The notes: generated by a model from the letters alone, not told the origin. A DNA stretch of 64,000 bases from Panulirus ornatus (GCF_036320965.1 NC_092239.1:5898320-5962319), one strand, 5' to 3'. Counted from the stretch's first letter, positions 1-12,174 are shown. Numbers and translations are program-made.

Positions 1-154
1 CTCCCCCGCCCCTCTTGAAGGGGGAGGGAGGGGTGTGTCTGTGCTTCCCCTGCCGCTCCTGTAGAAGGAGATGTGAGTGTCTGAGATAACAGCTGCTGAC
101 CGGCTGATGGCTGATGTTGCCAGGCAGGGTCGCTAGGGCCTGCCCCTCCTTGCG

Positions 155-155
<1 letters not shown>

Positions 156-210
<55 letters not shown>
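156..210. repeat. (AC)n microsatellite
   Basis: Uninterrupted AC dinucleotide run of about 27 units. Confidence 0.97.
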
Positions 211-215
<5 letters not shown>

Positions 216-890
216 TAAACACACACTTACAAAAAAGGCATTCATTTTATGTAGTCTATCATACTCTATCATCTCCGTCTGTGTATAACGAACCAGTAAT
301 CTATAAACTGCTTTGCACCATACTCTCAAACCTATACTCTCTCTCTCTCTCTCCTCTGTTTTATCTGTGTTCCCATACCCATTCGCTGGTGTCATGTGCA
401 GTTTAGACCTTAATCCGTGCTGCCAAGTTTACGACCGTCCTCGTACAGCACAGTATCATGAAGGGTTCATGACCAACAATAGGAGGTCAGATGTACTTAG
501 TGCATGCTTTACGTTCGTGACCCACTCTGTTTGTAATCGAAAGGAAGGAAAAGGGGAAAATTGTGGTCATAGACTGATGAGCTATTGAAGAGAATTTAAT
601 GAGGCACTGGGCTTTTTTTTTTTTCAGCAGTCAGTACTTCAACTCATTTATGAAAATACGTATCAGCATTTCTTGTGACTGACATAAAGGTTGGGAATAT
701 GCCTGAGAGAGGATTTGATACAATTCCACAGTTTTCTCCGAAAAGTTAAGCGTATTCCTTCATATTTACATATTCTCTCAAGACCTTTGCATACGTAATG
801 GACTGTGTATGTGGCACTGGGAAGAAAATTCGTATTGCATATTTGTGGACGACCGACAATGTTACATAAGTGTGGGGGAATGTGAAGTCG

Positions 891-893
<3 letters not shown>
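211..893. other. non-coding stretch, no gene seen
   Basis: Unique-looking DNA with a short CT run near 338 and a T run near 612. The open frames are short and match no family I recognise. No tRNA boxes seen. Confidence 0.6.

Positions 894-951
<58 letters not shown>
894..951. repeat. (GT)n microsatellite
   Basis: Uninterrupted GT run of about 28 units. Confidence 0.97.
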
Positions 952-1241
952 AGGCATCTGGCATTGGGTCTACGTCTCTAGTTTCGTGATGTTTTGTGAT
1001 CCATCACAACTATACTTCTATAGCCATGAGGTCACTGCCACCCTCCGTCCCTCCATCACTCCCTTCCCTCCACACGTAACACCGGCGGGGAGGCGCAAGG
1101 ATGCACCTCCCTCTCCCAAGGCGAGGGTGGGTGTGTCGGGAGGAGGCACCACCGCCCTTTGTGGTGCAGCCTATAGTGTTGCACGCCTGAGAGGGGAGGG
1201 GCACTCCCGATCTCCATGCCCTTAGTACTGTTCCCAGGAGG

Positions 1242-1245
<4 letters not shown>

Positions 1246-1327
<82 letters not shown>
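1246..1327. repeat. (CT)n microsatellite
   Basis: Uninterrupted CT run of about 41 units, a pure polypyrimidine strand. Confidence 0.97.
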
Positions 1328-1329
<2 letters not shown>

Positions 1330-1401
1330 TCTCCCTTACCCTTGTGCCTCGGTGTCTTCCATGCAGACCCGGTCACCAGGGAGATGTCATGTACCATCAG
1401 T

Positions 1402-1578
1402 CACACCTCTGCCTTCGCCTGTTCTTAACCACACACCTGTTCTCACCTTTCCTCAGCCACACACCTGCCTTCACCTTTCCTCAGCCACACACCTGCCTTC
1501 ACCTATCCTCAGCCACACACCTGCCTTCACCTGTCCTCAGCCATACACCTGCCTTCAGCAATCCCTAGCCACACATCT
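1402..1578. repeat. 28-bp minisatellite
   Basis: About five to six imperfect copies of a unit reading 'agccacacacctgccttcac' plus a short 'cttcctc'-type tail. The first and last copies are the most diverged. Confidence 0.9.
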
Positions 1579-1992
1579 GTCCTTACTTGTGATGTGGTAT
1601 CGTGATAAATATACATACCAGTGATAAAGTATCATAATAGAGGATACATACATGGCTGTAAGTGTAATACGGTATCATACTAAAGGATACATACCTGTAT
1701 CAAGGCCCTGCCACACTTACCTTGCAAATGCATGGGATTGTATTTGTTTACAATCGATACATCAACAAGAAAAAAGCTTTCTATCAAATGGTATGCAAAA
1801 CATTTTGAATAATTATATGCAAACCCCTATTAACACATGACTAGATTAATAAATGAATGAATAATGAATAAATGAATGGTATGATAACGCCCCGTAAGTT
1901 ATCATAAATGATTACAGGATTGATTATGTACAACTTGTGACAGTCTTACACTCATGTGTGCGGATGTGTATGTCTGTGGGTGCGTGTATGTC

Positions 1993-1996
<4 letters not shown>

Positions 1997-2033
<37 letters not shown>
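1997..2033. repeat. (GT)n microsatellite
   Basis: GT run of about 18 units, preceded by degenerate TGTATGTC-type sequence. Confidence 0.95.
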
Positions 2034-2035
<2 letters not shown>

Positions 2036-2075
2036 AGTAAAAGAAAACGACAGCTTGTACACTGAAAGGCATCAG

Positions 2076-2400
2076 TAACAGCATTCATCGCTGTGGTGAA
2101 AGAAGCAACAGAAGCAAAAACCAGTTACTGTGGCTTACCAGGTTTAACAGTAACAGCAACAGGAGCAACAGTAAGAGCAACAGAGGTAGTAGCAAAAACA
2201 GTAACCGTAACAGGAGCAGCATCACTAGCAACAGCAGTAAGAGCAACAGTAACAACAGTAGCAGCACCAGTAACAGTCACAGCACTGGTAACAGTAACAG
2301 TAGCAGCAACAACAGTAAGGGCAACAGCAGCAACAGTAAGGGCAACAGCAACAACAGTAAGGGCAACAGCAGGAACAGCAAGGAGTAGGAGAAAACAGCA
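2076..2400. repeat. imperfect AGC/AAC-rich low-complexity block
   Basis: Purine-rich sequence built from drifting 'aacagcaac', 'agtaacagc' and 'gggcaacag' pieces. It gives long but meaningless frames on both strands (poly-Leu on minus; Thr/Ala/Val on plus). I do not call these genes. Confidence 0.85.
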
Positions 2401-2689
2401 TCCGTGGTAACAGTGGCCAGAGAGAATGCTGGAGGATGGACGGGACGATCAGGTCTGGCGGGGGAACAGGGAGTTAAAGGGGAACAGAAAGGATAGCAGG
2501 TAATACCACACTCGATGCAAGTAGTAGGAACAGCAAGTAGCAACGCGAGGAACAGACGGGAGCAGCGGAGACAGCTGTAGCACCAAGAGACGGAACAGTA
2601 ACAGAAACAGTAGAAGCAGATGTAGGGGAAAAAAAGGCGGGAGCAGCTGCAGCAGTGGACACCAGAACAAGCCACAGCAGTGGCGTAGG

Positions 2690-3610
2690 CAGCGGTAACA
2701 GCAGGAGGAGGACCACTACGATAACAGCAGTGGCGTTGGCATCGGTAACAACAGGAGGAAGACCACTACGATAACAGCAGTGGCGTTGGCAGCGGCAACA
2801 GCAGGAGGAAGACCACTACGATAACAGCAGTGGCGTTGGCAGCGGTAACAGCATTATGAATAGCGTTACCACTAGCAGTAACCACAACAGCAGGAGGAGG
2901 AGGACCACTACGATAACAGCAGTGGCGTAGGCAGCGGTAACAGCAGGAGGAGGACCACTACGATAACAGCAGTGGCGTTGGCAGCGGTAACAGCATTATG
3001 AATAGCGTTACCACTAGCAGTAACCACAACAGCAGGAGGAGGAGGACCACTACGATAACAGCAGTGGCGTAGGCAGCGGTAACAGCAGGAGGAGGACCAC
3101 TACGATAACAGCAGTGGCGTTGGCATCGGTAACAACAGGAGGAAGACCACTACGATAACAGCAGTGGCGTTGGCATCGGCAACAGCAGGAGGAAGACCAC
3201 TACGATAACAGCAGTGGCGTTGGCAGCGGTAACAGCATTATGAATAGCGCTACCACTGGCAGTAACCACAGCAGCAGTGGCAACAGCAGGAAGAGGACCA
3301 CTACGATAACAGCAGTGGCGTTGGCATCGGTAACAGCAGGAGGAGGACCACTACGATAACAGCAGTGGCGTTGGCATCGGTAACAACAGGAGGAAGACCA
3401 CTACGATAACTGCAGTGGCGTAGGCAGCGGCAGCAGGAGGAGGACCACTACGATAACAGCAGTGGCGTTGGCAGCGGTAACAGCAGGAGGAAGACCACTA
3501 CGATAACAGCAGTGGCGTAGGCAGCGGTAACAGCAGGAGGAGGACCACTACGATAACAGCAATGGCGTTGGCATCGGTAACAGCAGGAGGAGGACCACTG
3601 CCATAACAGC
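2690..3610. repeat. 50-bp minisatellite with alternating inserts
   Basis: About 15 copies of a roughly 50-bp unit containing 'gataacagcagtggcgt', then 'ggcagcggtaacagcagga' and 'ggaccactac'. Some copies are separated by a second module ('attatgaatagcgttaccac') seen near 2850, 2995 and 3237. This gives a higher-order pattern rather than a simple tandem. Confidence 0.93.
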
Positions 3611-3834
3611 AGTGAAAGCAGCAGTAACAGATAAAACAGGAAGCATGTTCACACGAAGACATGAACAGTAGCAGGAGCAACGCTGACACCAACAGCAGCT
3701 ACGTCACCAGCAGTAACAACAGCTAACTAAGCAGGAGCAGGAGGAGCAGCAGCAACAACAGCAGGAGCAGTAAGGGCAGCAGGGAGTCCGGAAACATTCT
3801 ATCATCGGGGTACAATAAAGGGGGTCTGTGGGTG

Positions 3835-3835
<1 letters not shown>

Positions 3836-3875
<40 letters not shown>

Positions 3876-3880
3876 GGTGT
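3836..3880. repeat. (GT)n / (GGGT)n microsatellite
   Basis: About 15 GT units running into GGGT tetramers. Confidence 0.93.
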
Positions 3881-4295
3881 GTGTGTGGTGAGGAGCTACC
3901 TCTGTGGCGCGCACACCGCCCGGCCGCCCTCCCTGGGAGGGCTAGGTGGGTGGTTGGGTGGCCGCCCGCCCGCCCGCCCGGCCTAGTGAGTTACAGGGAC
4001 GGTCCCCTCCCGCCACAGCAGCAGCCAGGAGCAGCAGTGGTGGTAGTGGACGCCCGCCACGCACGCCACTGTACGGCGACGATATTTAAACCCAGTGCGG
4101 GCGTCTGGATCGTGTTGCACGACTGGGATTGGTCCTGATTACTTTAAATAAGTCCCTAATCCTAATCTGATTTAAATCCAGTCGTCTTGAGACTCCAGTA
4201 AATGTCCACGTATTACAATCCCTTTACGTGCGTATTCCTTTATTCACATTAGTATGATCGCGTGTTTTGTCGGGTCTAGTAAGTACCATACAGTT

Positions 4296-4398
4296 CATAC
4301 TGATGCTCATAGCGTATGATAGCAATATATGATCATACTGATGCTCATAGTGTATGATAGCAATATATGATCATACTGATGCTCATAGCGTATGATGA
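4296..4398. repeat. 38-bp tandem repeat
   Basis: About 2.7 copies of a unit starting 'catactgatgctcatagcgt' and ending 'atgatagcaatatatgat'. Copies differ by one or two bases. Confidence 0.92.
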
Positions 4399-4520
4399 TC
4401 ATCTCAGGTCTTCCCTACACACATAGGGATATGCAAGATCACCATAGCAGTAATGATGATGATGATGATAATGATAACTGTGGGTGGAGTGGAGGCGTAC
4501 GAATGAGGGAGGCCATTTCT

Positions 4521-4600
4521 ACGGCTGTTCCCGGCGCCACCTCGCTAACGCGGGAAATGGCGAACGTCCCGAAAGACGGGAAGAAAGATATGATAACGAT
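4521..4600 (+). mobile_element. LINE 3'-tail fragment (RTE-like family)
   Basis: Contains 'cacctcgctaacgcgggaaa' preceded by 'ctgttcccggcgc'. The same block occurs downstream of the RTE-like ORF near 17540-17585 and on the minus strand near 25290 and 57900. It is the 3' untranslated tail of that element with no coding part here, and it is followed by an impure GAT/GATAAT-rich tract. Confidence 0.65.
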
Positions 4601-5109
4601 GATAGTAATGATAATGATGATAATAGTGACATTGCAACCTGTCTGTGGGGGGGGGGGGACGGGGGGGCGAACTCCTGCTTTGGGGTTGTCCGTAGTTTGA
4701 ACAAGTGGGGGAGGACAGCAGCAGGAGGAGGAGGAGGAGGAGGAGAGCCGTTAGTGAGTGTGTGGCCGTGTAGATCGATGGCGCGGGTGGCGTGGAGCAG
4801 CAGCAGCAGCTGTTGCTGTACGGTGATACACACACACACACACGCCCCCGGTCGGCTGTGTCGCTGTTTATCATACATACGATACTCACCACCAGTGGGC
4901 GGAGGACGACCACGAGGATGAGGACGACCTCACGACCTCACGACCGACATCCCGACCTCCCTCCTGCTGCAGGAGAGTACTGGCTGCTCCCCTCCCCTCC
5001 CTTCCTCCTTCCTTCTTCCCTCCTTCCCTCCCTCTCGTTGGTGGTACAGCCTGACTGACTGACTGACTTGACTCTCTCTCTCTCTCCACCATCTGATTTT
5101 GTGAATTCG

Positions 5110-5440
5110 CCTTTTGTGAACGGCGGTACGTTGCTGCTCGTGAACGACCCCTTACGATCCTTGGTGGGCACGATGAGGTGACCTCCGTGCACGACGTTAC
5201 GACCCCTCCCCCCTTACCTCCCTGAGCACGACGGTACAATTCAGGGACGCAACGTTACGACCCGTTGTCGTGGACGGTGGTGGTACTCACCCTTGGGTAC
5301 TGAAGGCCAGGCCACTGCCAGCGTCAGGTGTCGGACCGTCGGTCGTACACTGTAAAGGTCGCGTTCGTCGTACACAGAGGGACATTACCGACGTGCTCAA
5401 GGTCCGCGTCTCGTCGTCCTCAAGGGTCGTGCATCATCAC
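5110..5440. mobile_element. degenerate foldback-like element
   Basis: Left half has forward motif copies ('gtgcacgacgttacgaccc', 'gagcacgacggtac'). Right half has reverse-orientation copies ('cgacgtgctcaagg', 'gtcctcaagggtcgtgc'). Between them is a centre with 'aaggccaggcc' near 5300. The layout matches the better copies near 19.5, 27.6, 38.3 and 48.0 kb but is more diverged. It ends exactly at a (GA)n array. Confidence 0.55.
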
Positions 5441-5443
5441 CTT

Positions 5444-5445
<2 letters not shown>

Positions 5446-5515
<70 letters not shown>
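5446..5515. repeat. (GA)n microsatellite
   Basis: Uninterrupted GA run of about 35 units. Confidence 0.97.
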
Positions 5516-5517
<2 letters not shown>

Positions 5518-5534
5518 CGGAGGTGTGAATAAGA

Positions 5535-5537
<3 letters not shown>

Positions 5538-5577
<40 letters not shown>
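5538..5577. repeat. (GT)n microsatellite
   Basis: GT run of about 20 units, 22 bases after the GA array. Confidence 0.96.
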
Positions 5578-5578
<1 letters not shown>

Positions 5579-5924
5579 CTGTGAGGGGTTCGCTCGAAGA
5601 ACAGGTCTCCCAGCACTTGCATTCAGTCGTCAGTCATATTTTTTTCCCAGGTATTATCATAACTAGCATCCTCCCCTTCTCCTCCTCCTCCTCTTTCCCC
5701 TCCCTCCCTCCCCAGCGGAGGTATAAGATTCTGTTAATTAACCTCACACAGACGGGAGGGTTAAGGACGTATGCAGCACCACAGTAAGTTCTAAAGAAAT
5801 TTAACGCCCGTTATGGTAGACGAGAGACGTGGGAATCCCATACACGAATGGAAAACATTTGATGGACACGTTTTCGTTTTCTAATGTGTCTTGGTGTTGC
5901 GTGGTCTCCAGATCCCTTTGGACA

Positions 5925-6048
5925 TCCCTAGACGTCCCCAGACGTCCTCAGATGTCCTCAGATGTCCCTAGACGTCCTCAGATGTCCCCAGACGTCCTCA
6001 GATGTCCCCAGACGTTCTCAGATGTCCCTAGACGTCCTCAGATGTCTC
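5925..6048. repeat. 20-bp minisatellite
   Basis: About six copies of 'agacgtcctcagatgtcccc' with C/T exchanges. Each unit contains the palindrome GACGTC. Confidence 0.92.
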
Positions 6049-6203
6049 CATAAAAGCCCCCAGACGCCTTTGCGTTTCTCATGATGATATAACGTCAACT
6101 ATCTCGCGATCTCCTTGGCATCTCCTCTCCCTCGGAAAGTGGACCCCTTGCGTTGCCTTAGGTGTTGCCAGGACCGACCCTCCCTCCCTCTGTCTGTATG
6201 GAC

Positions 6204-6205
<2 letters not shown>

Positions 6206-6263
<58 letters not shown>
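6206..6263. repeat. (GT)n microsatellite
   Basis: Uninterrupted GT run of about 29 units. Confidence 0.97.
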
Positions 6264-6264
<1 letters not shown>

Positions 6265-6571
6265 AGTATCACCGAGCAACCCTCCTCCCCCCCTCCTCCC
6301 CTGCTGTGTTCCCTTGTAACTGTAACGGTACAACACCGTTACTGTATTAGTTCTGTCCCTTAGGATCGGACGGCTGTAACGCTTGTGTTGTGTTGGTTTA
6401 TGTAATCACTGCATTTATCGCCAGCGATGGAGTGGTTGGTCTTAGTAGTATAATGATAATGTCTGATTGTCTACTTGTATCACTGCATCACTGTGCCTTA
6501 TTGTGTCTGTGCCTCATTGTATCTTTACATCAATACGGCTCTGAGAATCAACGTGCCACTGAATCTACATC

Positions 6572-6573
<2 letters not shown>

Positions 6574-6604
<31 letters not shown>
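6574..6604. repeat. (AT)n microsatellite
   Basis: About 15 AT units directly abutting a Penelope-like fragment. Confidence 0.96.
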
Positions 6605-6606
<2 letters not shown>

Positions 6607-6640
6607 CTTATCGTGTTTCATTTTCCCCGTGGACTCATAG

Positions 6641-6643
<3 letters not shown>
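6605..6643 (+). mobile_element. Penelope-like 3'-end fragment, sense
   Basis: Matches the downstream part of the repeat at 15721-15764 and 37435-37480 ('tttcattttccccgtggact' then 'cataggaa'). It begins about three bases after the predicted hammerhead cleavage point of the longer copies, so it lacks the ribozyme core. It is bounded by (AT)n on both sides. Confidence 0.7.

Positions 6644-6720
<77 letters not shown>
6642..6720. repeat. (AT)n microsatellite between inverted Penelope-like fragments
   Basis: About 39 AT units. It forms the loop of a larger inverted repeat made by the fragments at 6605-6643 and 6719-6780. Confidence 0.97.
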
Positions 6721-6942
<222 letters not shown>

Positions 6943-7114
6943 ACATGAATCACTGCAGCTCTTCATCAGTGGATCAGTAGATCACTGCATCACTGTCCGG
7001 TGGCACTGATGGCCCCGTAGTGAATTAGGGTATGGCCTCGACTGCCACACATGATGTTATTGAGGTCATGGGAAGGACCCCTTCCTTCACGCCCGTGGGG
7101 GGGACTCGTACTCT

Positions 7115-7325
7115 GCTTCACCCAGCCGATGTTGAAGGATTCTCTGTGTACCGAAGGACTGTGGTTGTGGTTGTGGTTGAGGGGGGGGGGGTTCCGAAGA
7201 CCTTCTCCAGACCAAGCCGATGGCGAAGGATTCTCCGTGTACCGCAGGACTGTGATGGGGGATCCTGAAGACCTCTTCTTGACCCAGCCGATGGCGAAGG
7301 ATTCTCCGTGTACCGAGGGACTCTG
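7115..7325. repeat. tandem repeat of about 75-80 bp, three copies
   Basis: Three copies of a segment containing 'gcgaaggattctccgtgtac' and 'gaccaagccgatgg'. The first copy carries a GTGGTT-rich expansion and a G run near 7180. Confidence 0.85.
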
Positions 7326-7330
7326 ACGGG

Positions 7331-8530
7331 GCAAGTCCTTAAGACCTCCTCCTATGGACCACAGTGGTATCCTAAGGTACGCTTTGCGAGGAGTTTCGTA
7401 ATGTGTGTTTGTCCGACTTAGAATGACATATAGACGGGTATTACCACAGTGCCTGGAGAGGTGTTTACCGAGGTGGGGTGTCTGGTTTAACCCCTTGAGT
7501 TCGAGGGTACGACCCTTGGCCTTTGACCCAAGTTTTTGACGAGGAAATTTTTGTATTTGTTTATGTTTTGGTTAGATGGTTTTCAGCAATGAACGTTGTT
7601 AAATAGATACGTTTTGAGCAAGGTAAGTTACGAGTGTATTACGTAGTTAGCTCGTTCGCCTAGCACGTCCTTAACAAGGCCATTTGGTAAGCTTGGTAAC
7701 TGGCAAGGTATGGTGTGGTAAAAAAAAAAATGCTCATTTTCTATTTCCCTTGCAAGAATGGCCCATTTATTGTACGAATTGGAAGACGACGTTTTTGCTG
7801 AAGTACGTCAGAACACGACGCATCTCGAGGATCTACTGGTAGCAGCGAGGCACGTCTCAAAACACACACACAAAAAAAATATTAATAATCCAGACATTTT
7901 TTTCCCTATCTTGATTGTGTACGTGTATATAGCAGAGGACGCTTTTGCTGTCCTCCCTTTGCCTGTTCTTGTTAAGAGTCGTCGCTTTTTTTCTTTTTTT
8001 TCCAAGTGTGTTTATCGCCTCGAGCTTTTATTTCAAGGGAGAGTTTTCGGCGGGGGTTAACGAAGCCTTGGGAAGTGCTCGCGTTCTGAGGCCTCATTGA
8101 GTAAACCGTCGAGTCTTCTTCAGAGTTCCCGCGTAAAAAAATATGATGTGGATCTCTGAGGGGCCCTTGGGAGTTCGGCCTTGATGCTTCGAAACGTGTG
8201 AATCATCGGTTTCAAGTAGCACAAGGCGCGCTGATGAAATGAGCGAGCGTCCAGTGATAGCGTCGGGCGGCGATGTAGTAATTACGGTGTTTGTGGTAAT
8301 GGTATCAGCTGCCTGGCAGTGGGTGGGGGCGCATGCCTTCCCTCCCTCCCTCCCGGCCACCAGGACTGGCTGCAACAGCTGAGGGGCTCCGGGGGAACAA
8401 GTACAACGTTGTGGCTCACACTCGGCCCGGCGCTACCCGCTACCAGCGCAGGAAATTCTTGCTGATTGGTGGCGCTTTGGTTGTTGTCGCTCTTCGTCAG
8501 ACGTCCTCATCACGCCCGCTCTAGTTTTTT
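7331..8530. other. non-coding stretch, no gene seen
   Basis: Unique-looking sequence with A/T runs. A 100-codon plus-strand frame (7758-8060) begins with plausible protein text but becomes low-complexity and matches nothing I recognise. One solo foldback-type motif lies at 7489-7545. Confidence 0.5.
7489..7545 (+). mobile_element. solo foldback motif with DR1-like centre
   Basis: Reads 'ccccttgagttcgagggtac' then 'gacccttggcctttgaccca'. The segment 7517-7529 is, on the minus strand, GGGTCA-A-AGGCCA. This is the same DR1-like centre seen in the longer foldback-like loci, here with only one arm motif. Confidence 0.5.
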
Positions 8531-8537
8531 TTTTTTT

Positions 8538-8554
8538 CTCTCTCTCTCTCTCTC
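8538..8554. repeat. T run and short (CT)n
   Basis: A T run followed by about nine CT units. Confidence 0.85.
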
Positions 8555-9322
8555 GCCCTGTGTAGTGGCTCCAGGTCTGGGTGTTTGTTGTGGCTGATGG
8601 GAGCTCTGTGGTCGGCGTTGTGCACCCCCATGTCTTACTTGATGCATGTGGAGGAGGCTACACACCACCCCTGGTGTGTGTGGAGTGAGTGGTGTGGGTA
8701 TTTCGGCAAAAAGGGGATCATCTACGCTCATGTTCTTGGTGTGGTTTAATGATGATTCTCGTAGCGGAAGAAATGACACTAAGTAGCAGCTATGGTCGTA
8801 GACACTGTCATTCAAAGTAGCAGCTATGGTCGTAGGAATGGTCTAAGCTGTAGCGGAAGTAGCTGGAAGTAAGTAACAGGAGCATAACAGCAGTTAAGGA
8901 TATCTCAAGGAGTGGCAGGCCAGGATTCTTAAAGCTTGGACTAAGTTTTCCCACAACATGCGCGACGGGGTTGTGTGTAGGGGGGAGGAGCCCTGGTGGC
9001 CCTGCCTCACATGGTGTGGGGCGTGGAGAGAGAGGGGGACACCCTTCCCCCCATCCCCCTCCTGACGACCCTCCCCTACCCCTCTTACCCCTCCTCCTCC
9101 TCCTCCTCCTCCTCCACCAGGGCCAGGTTGTTGTGAGTGGAGTGGTGGTCGTCCCACCCACCCACACCCGACCCCCCCCCACCTCTAAATACCCCCTCCA
9201 GCAGGGTATTTGAGAGGACACTTGGAACATCCTCAGTCCCTCATGATGATAGACTGCCCCCTGATACTGGGGGGGATTCACGGAGTCTCTGCAGGCTCAG
9301 TTGGCGACTGTGAACACTGAAG

Positions 9323-9325
<3 letters not shown>

Positions 9326-9391
<66 letters not shown>
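9326..9391. repeat. (AG)n microsatellite
   Basis: Uninterrupted AG run of about 33 units. Confidence 0.97.
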
Positions 9392-9396
<5 letters not shown>

Positions 9397-10008
9397 GGGG
9401 GAGATATTGGAAGGATCAGCTGAGGGAAAGGGGAGGCGGCTGTATATACCTCCTGGTGTGGTGCTGGTAGGATATATATGTGGGGGCCTTACTCTCCTGA
9501 CCATCTGTGGACTGGCTGCCTGAACTCATACGGTCACATGAGCTGAGGGAAATGAATTGGTTTTTGAGACTCGAAGTTTTTTTTTCCCCCCTCGTTTCTA
9601 TAGACTTCTCGTAGCAGTGTAGGTGGGGTTTCCTGAGCCTACGACCCCCATTTCTTATACTGCTGGAGGCTCCAGTCAAGGAACTCCACAAGTCCACATG
9701 GAGGCGGCCAGGCCTTAACTGAAGTACCGAGAAAAAAAACAAAAGGGGGATTTAGATAGACGAAGAAATGAAAAGAAGCAAAATATTGTTAGAAAAATAG
9801 AGGGAGTGTAAAATCTCCCTTGCAAATCAGGACGCAGTTGTTAGGGAGAGACGTGGAGGGAGGGGTTGGAGGGGGGAGGGAGTGGGGGGGGGGGGGGGTA
9901 AACATTCCCAGAGCTTCGCGGTGTAAGAGAAGAAACAGGCATCGCAACGGCCCACTCTTGAGATGCCGCCGGCCGCACAGTGATCAGTGAAACCAAGAGG
10001 AAACTCAG

Positions 10009-10268
10009 ATGTTCTTTCTTCAGTCTGAGTTGGACGTCTGGATCACTAACTGTTCGGAGGTACTCACTCTTTCGTCATATCCAATCACCCACGGGGCATT
10101 TCCGGAGATTGTTATCAAACACATATCATTTTTCCACCTGTCTGATATCAACAAAGTTAAGATTCCCTATTTTTTTTTCGGGAACTTTTTTTTATCCTTC
10201 TCTCGAGTTGGCCTCGACTGGGGACATGTTTTGCCCGTGCCCTGGCGTGACTATAGGAAAACGAAAAC
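10009..10268 (+). pseudogene. Jockey-like retrotransposon 3' end fragment
   Basis: An open frame runs from 10009 and includes the peptide GLDWGHVLPVPW, encoded around 'ggcctcgactggggacatgt'. Related text occurs at 19423-19506 on plus (FDWGMFYPSHVV) and near 43860-43970 on minus (GLDWGATPFPP). At those two loci it lies downstream of recognisable Jockey-type reverse transcriptase sequence. I infer this is the extreme 3' part of the same family. No reverse transcriptase motif is present in this copy. Confidence 0.5.
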
Positions 10269-10287
10269 TGACCCAAAAAATAAAAAT

Positions 10288-10445
10288 GAGGAAGCAGAAT
10301 ATTCCTCGAGTCACTTATCCGTGTGTGAGGAAGCAGAATATTCCTCGAGTCACTTATCCGTGTGTGAGGAAGCAGAATATTCCTAGAGTCACTTATCCGT
10401 GTGTGAGGAAGCAGAATATTCCTCGAGTCACTTATCCGTGTGTGG
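10288..10445. repeat. 39-bp minisatellite
   Basis: Four nearly identical copies of a unit starting 'gaggaagcagaatattcctc' and ending 'gagtcacttatccgtgtgt'. The one visible change is CTCGAG to CTAGAG in the third copy. The length is a multiple of three, so frames stay open without coding meaning. Confidence 0.95.
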
Positions 10446-10626
10446 TGATGGGCCACAGTCATGTATAAAATGTGAAAGACTCTTAAACAAAAAACTTGTG
10501 TGGTATTTTATAGGTGGACTTTGGAACTCATACCTTTGCTCGTCATAGATTGAATTTGTTTCAAAATTAGGACAGACTCGGATTCTTCTGTTGTAGGGGC
10601 GCACCCTCTGAAGAGGTTCTAGGCTG

Positions 10627-10628
<2 letters not shown>

Positions 10629-10709
<81 letters not shown>

Positions 10710-10712
10710 CGC
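10629..10712. repeat. (GT)n with (GC)n end
   Basis: About 36 GT units passing directly into about five GC units and GCAC. It is a continuous alternating purine-pyrimidine tract of over 80 bp. Confidence 0.97.
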
Positions 10713-11129
10713 ACGGTGTGATGCTCACGGCTGCCGTGGACACTGTGGAACTGTGGCATACCTTAGAGTGCGACACTGTGGGAGGAATCTGTGTAGATCG
10801 CTTTGAACTAAATCGAGGGAGGGTTTTTTTTTGTCTCTGGGATTCCTGCTGGGCCCCTTGTCGAGGACGCCCTTGTGACCTGCCTGGCTGACTGGGCTGG
10901 ATGGCTGGCTGGCAGTGGAGAGGCCTACTTGAGAGTTTACAAGGGGAGGTGTGCTGGGGGGTGGGGGAAGTCTCTGGAACGAGGGAAAGTCATTTTATTG
11001 AAAAGACTTCCGCTCTTGAACGTCAAGTCAGTTCAGCCCTCGGCGCGCAGACGTAGGGCGTCGCTCGTCGGCCTAATGAACTTGGGGCCTAGTGAGCTGA
11101 GGACTTCGAGCAGCTGTATGGGCTATGTC

Positions 11130-11140
<11 letters not shown>

Positions 11141-11187
<47 letters not shown>
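11141..11187. repeat. (GT)n microsatellite
   Basis: Uninterrupted GT run of about 23 units. Confidence 0.97.
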
Positions 11188-11190
<3 letters not shown>

Positions 11191-11268
11191 GTCTTGGCTG
11201 TTGTCCCACCATTCGGCGAAACTGCTTCGTCGCTCAGAGGTGCGGAGGAGGGCTCCGGCCAGGCTCGA

Positions 11269-11270
<2 letters not shown>

Positions 11271-11323
<53 letters not shown>
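11271..11323. repeat. (GT)n microsatellite
   Basis: GT run of about 26 units in the same orientation as the one 84 bases upstream. Confidence 0.97.
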
Positions 11324-11324
<1 letters not shown>

Positions 11325-11839
11325 AGTTGTCATCATCACATCGGGAGTGCATGCCGTTATGTCACACTCTCGTCGCACTTATCATTCCCTCTGGTTGGCT
11401 TGGGGGACACGTGAAGAGAAAGAAGGAGCCTTGCGGTATGGAGATATTTGTCAAGAGTATTATGATGGTATTTTAGAACAGGATCCTTTTATGTACGACT
11501 CACATGGGTTTCAAACCATGGGATCTTGACCTAAATTGCTTCTTTTGTTTGCACTCGCGTTGGTTCTCCGGAGGATGTTGCTCCGTACTGTCTTCTCTTG
11601 TTGTTTGTGTACTCGTCTTGGTTCCTCAGAGAGTGGAGCCCGGCAGTGGCGTTGCCTTTGTTTGTGCTCAAGTGGGTGGGGTTCTCCAGAGAGTGTAGCG
11701 ACTGTATTGGTTTAGATTCGTCCTACTGCCCTGCTCCCTCCCTCCCAAGTCTTCCGCTGTCTTCGTATGCGCTCTCCTACCACGCCAGTGGGGCCTACCT
11801 ACGCCACTCAATACACTCAAAAGTGCGGGTGTTTAAGTC

Positions 11840-11895
11840 AGTAGTAGTAGTAGTAGTAGCAGCAGTAGTAGTAGTAGTAGTAGTGGTGGTGGTCA
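11840..11895. repeat. (AGT)n / (GGT)n trinucleotide repeat
   Basis: About 15 AGT units with AGC and GGT variants. Confidence 0.94.
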
Positions 11896-12108
11896 TGGTG
11901 GTGATAGTAGAATACACTCAGCACATTTAGAGTAGAATTTATGATGCAAACTTGAGTCCAGGTTTACTCTCATCCCTTCCCTAGTCCTGGGATGCACTCA
12001 GTTACCCTTCCAGTCCAGGTCTGTACTCGGATGATTAATCTCAAGCCTTTATTTGTTTAGTTTTATACAGACCAAGCATTTCAGGATGCAAAACACACAT
12101 ACACACTG

Positions 12109-12110
<2 letters not shown>

Positions 12111-12170
<60 letters not shown>
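12111..12170. repeat. (AC)n microsatellite
   Basis: About 30 AC units, preceded by a degenerate AC stretch from 12092. Confidence 0.97.

Positions 12171-12174
<4 letters not shown>

Noticed and set aside
7758..8060. 100-codon plus frame with a plausible N-terminus
   Set aside because: Becomes low-complexity (poly-Lys/Phe) after 35 codons. No family recognised, and an equal-quality frame lies on the other strand.
11500..11525. GGGTTTCAAACC resembling a tRNA B box
   Set aside because: No A box at the right distance upstream and no cloverleaf pairing.
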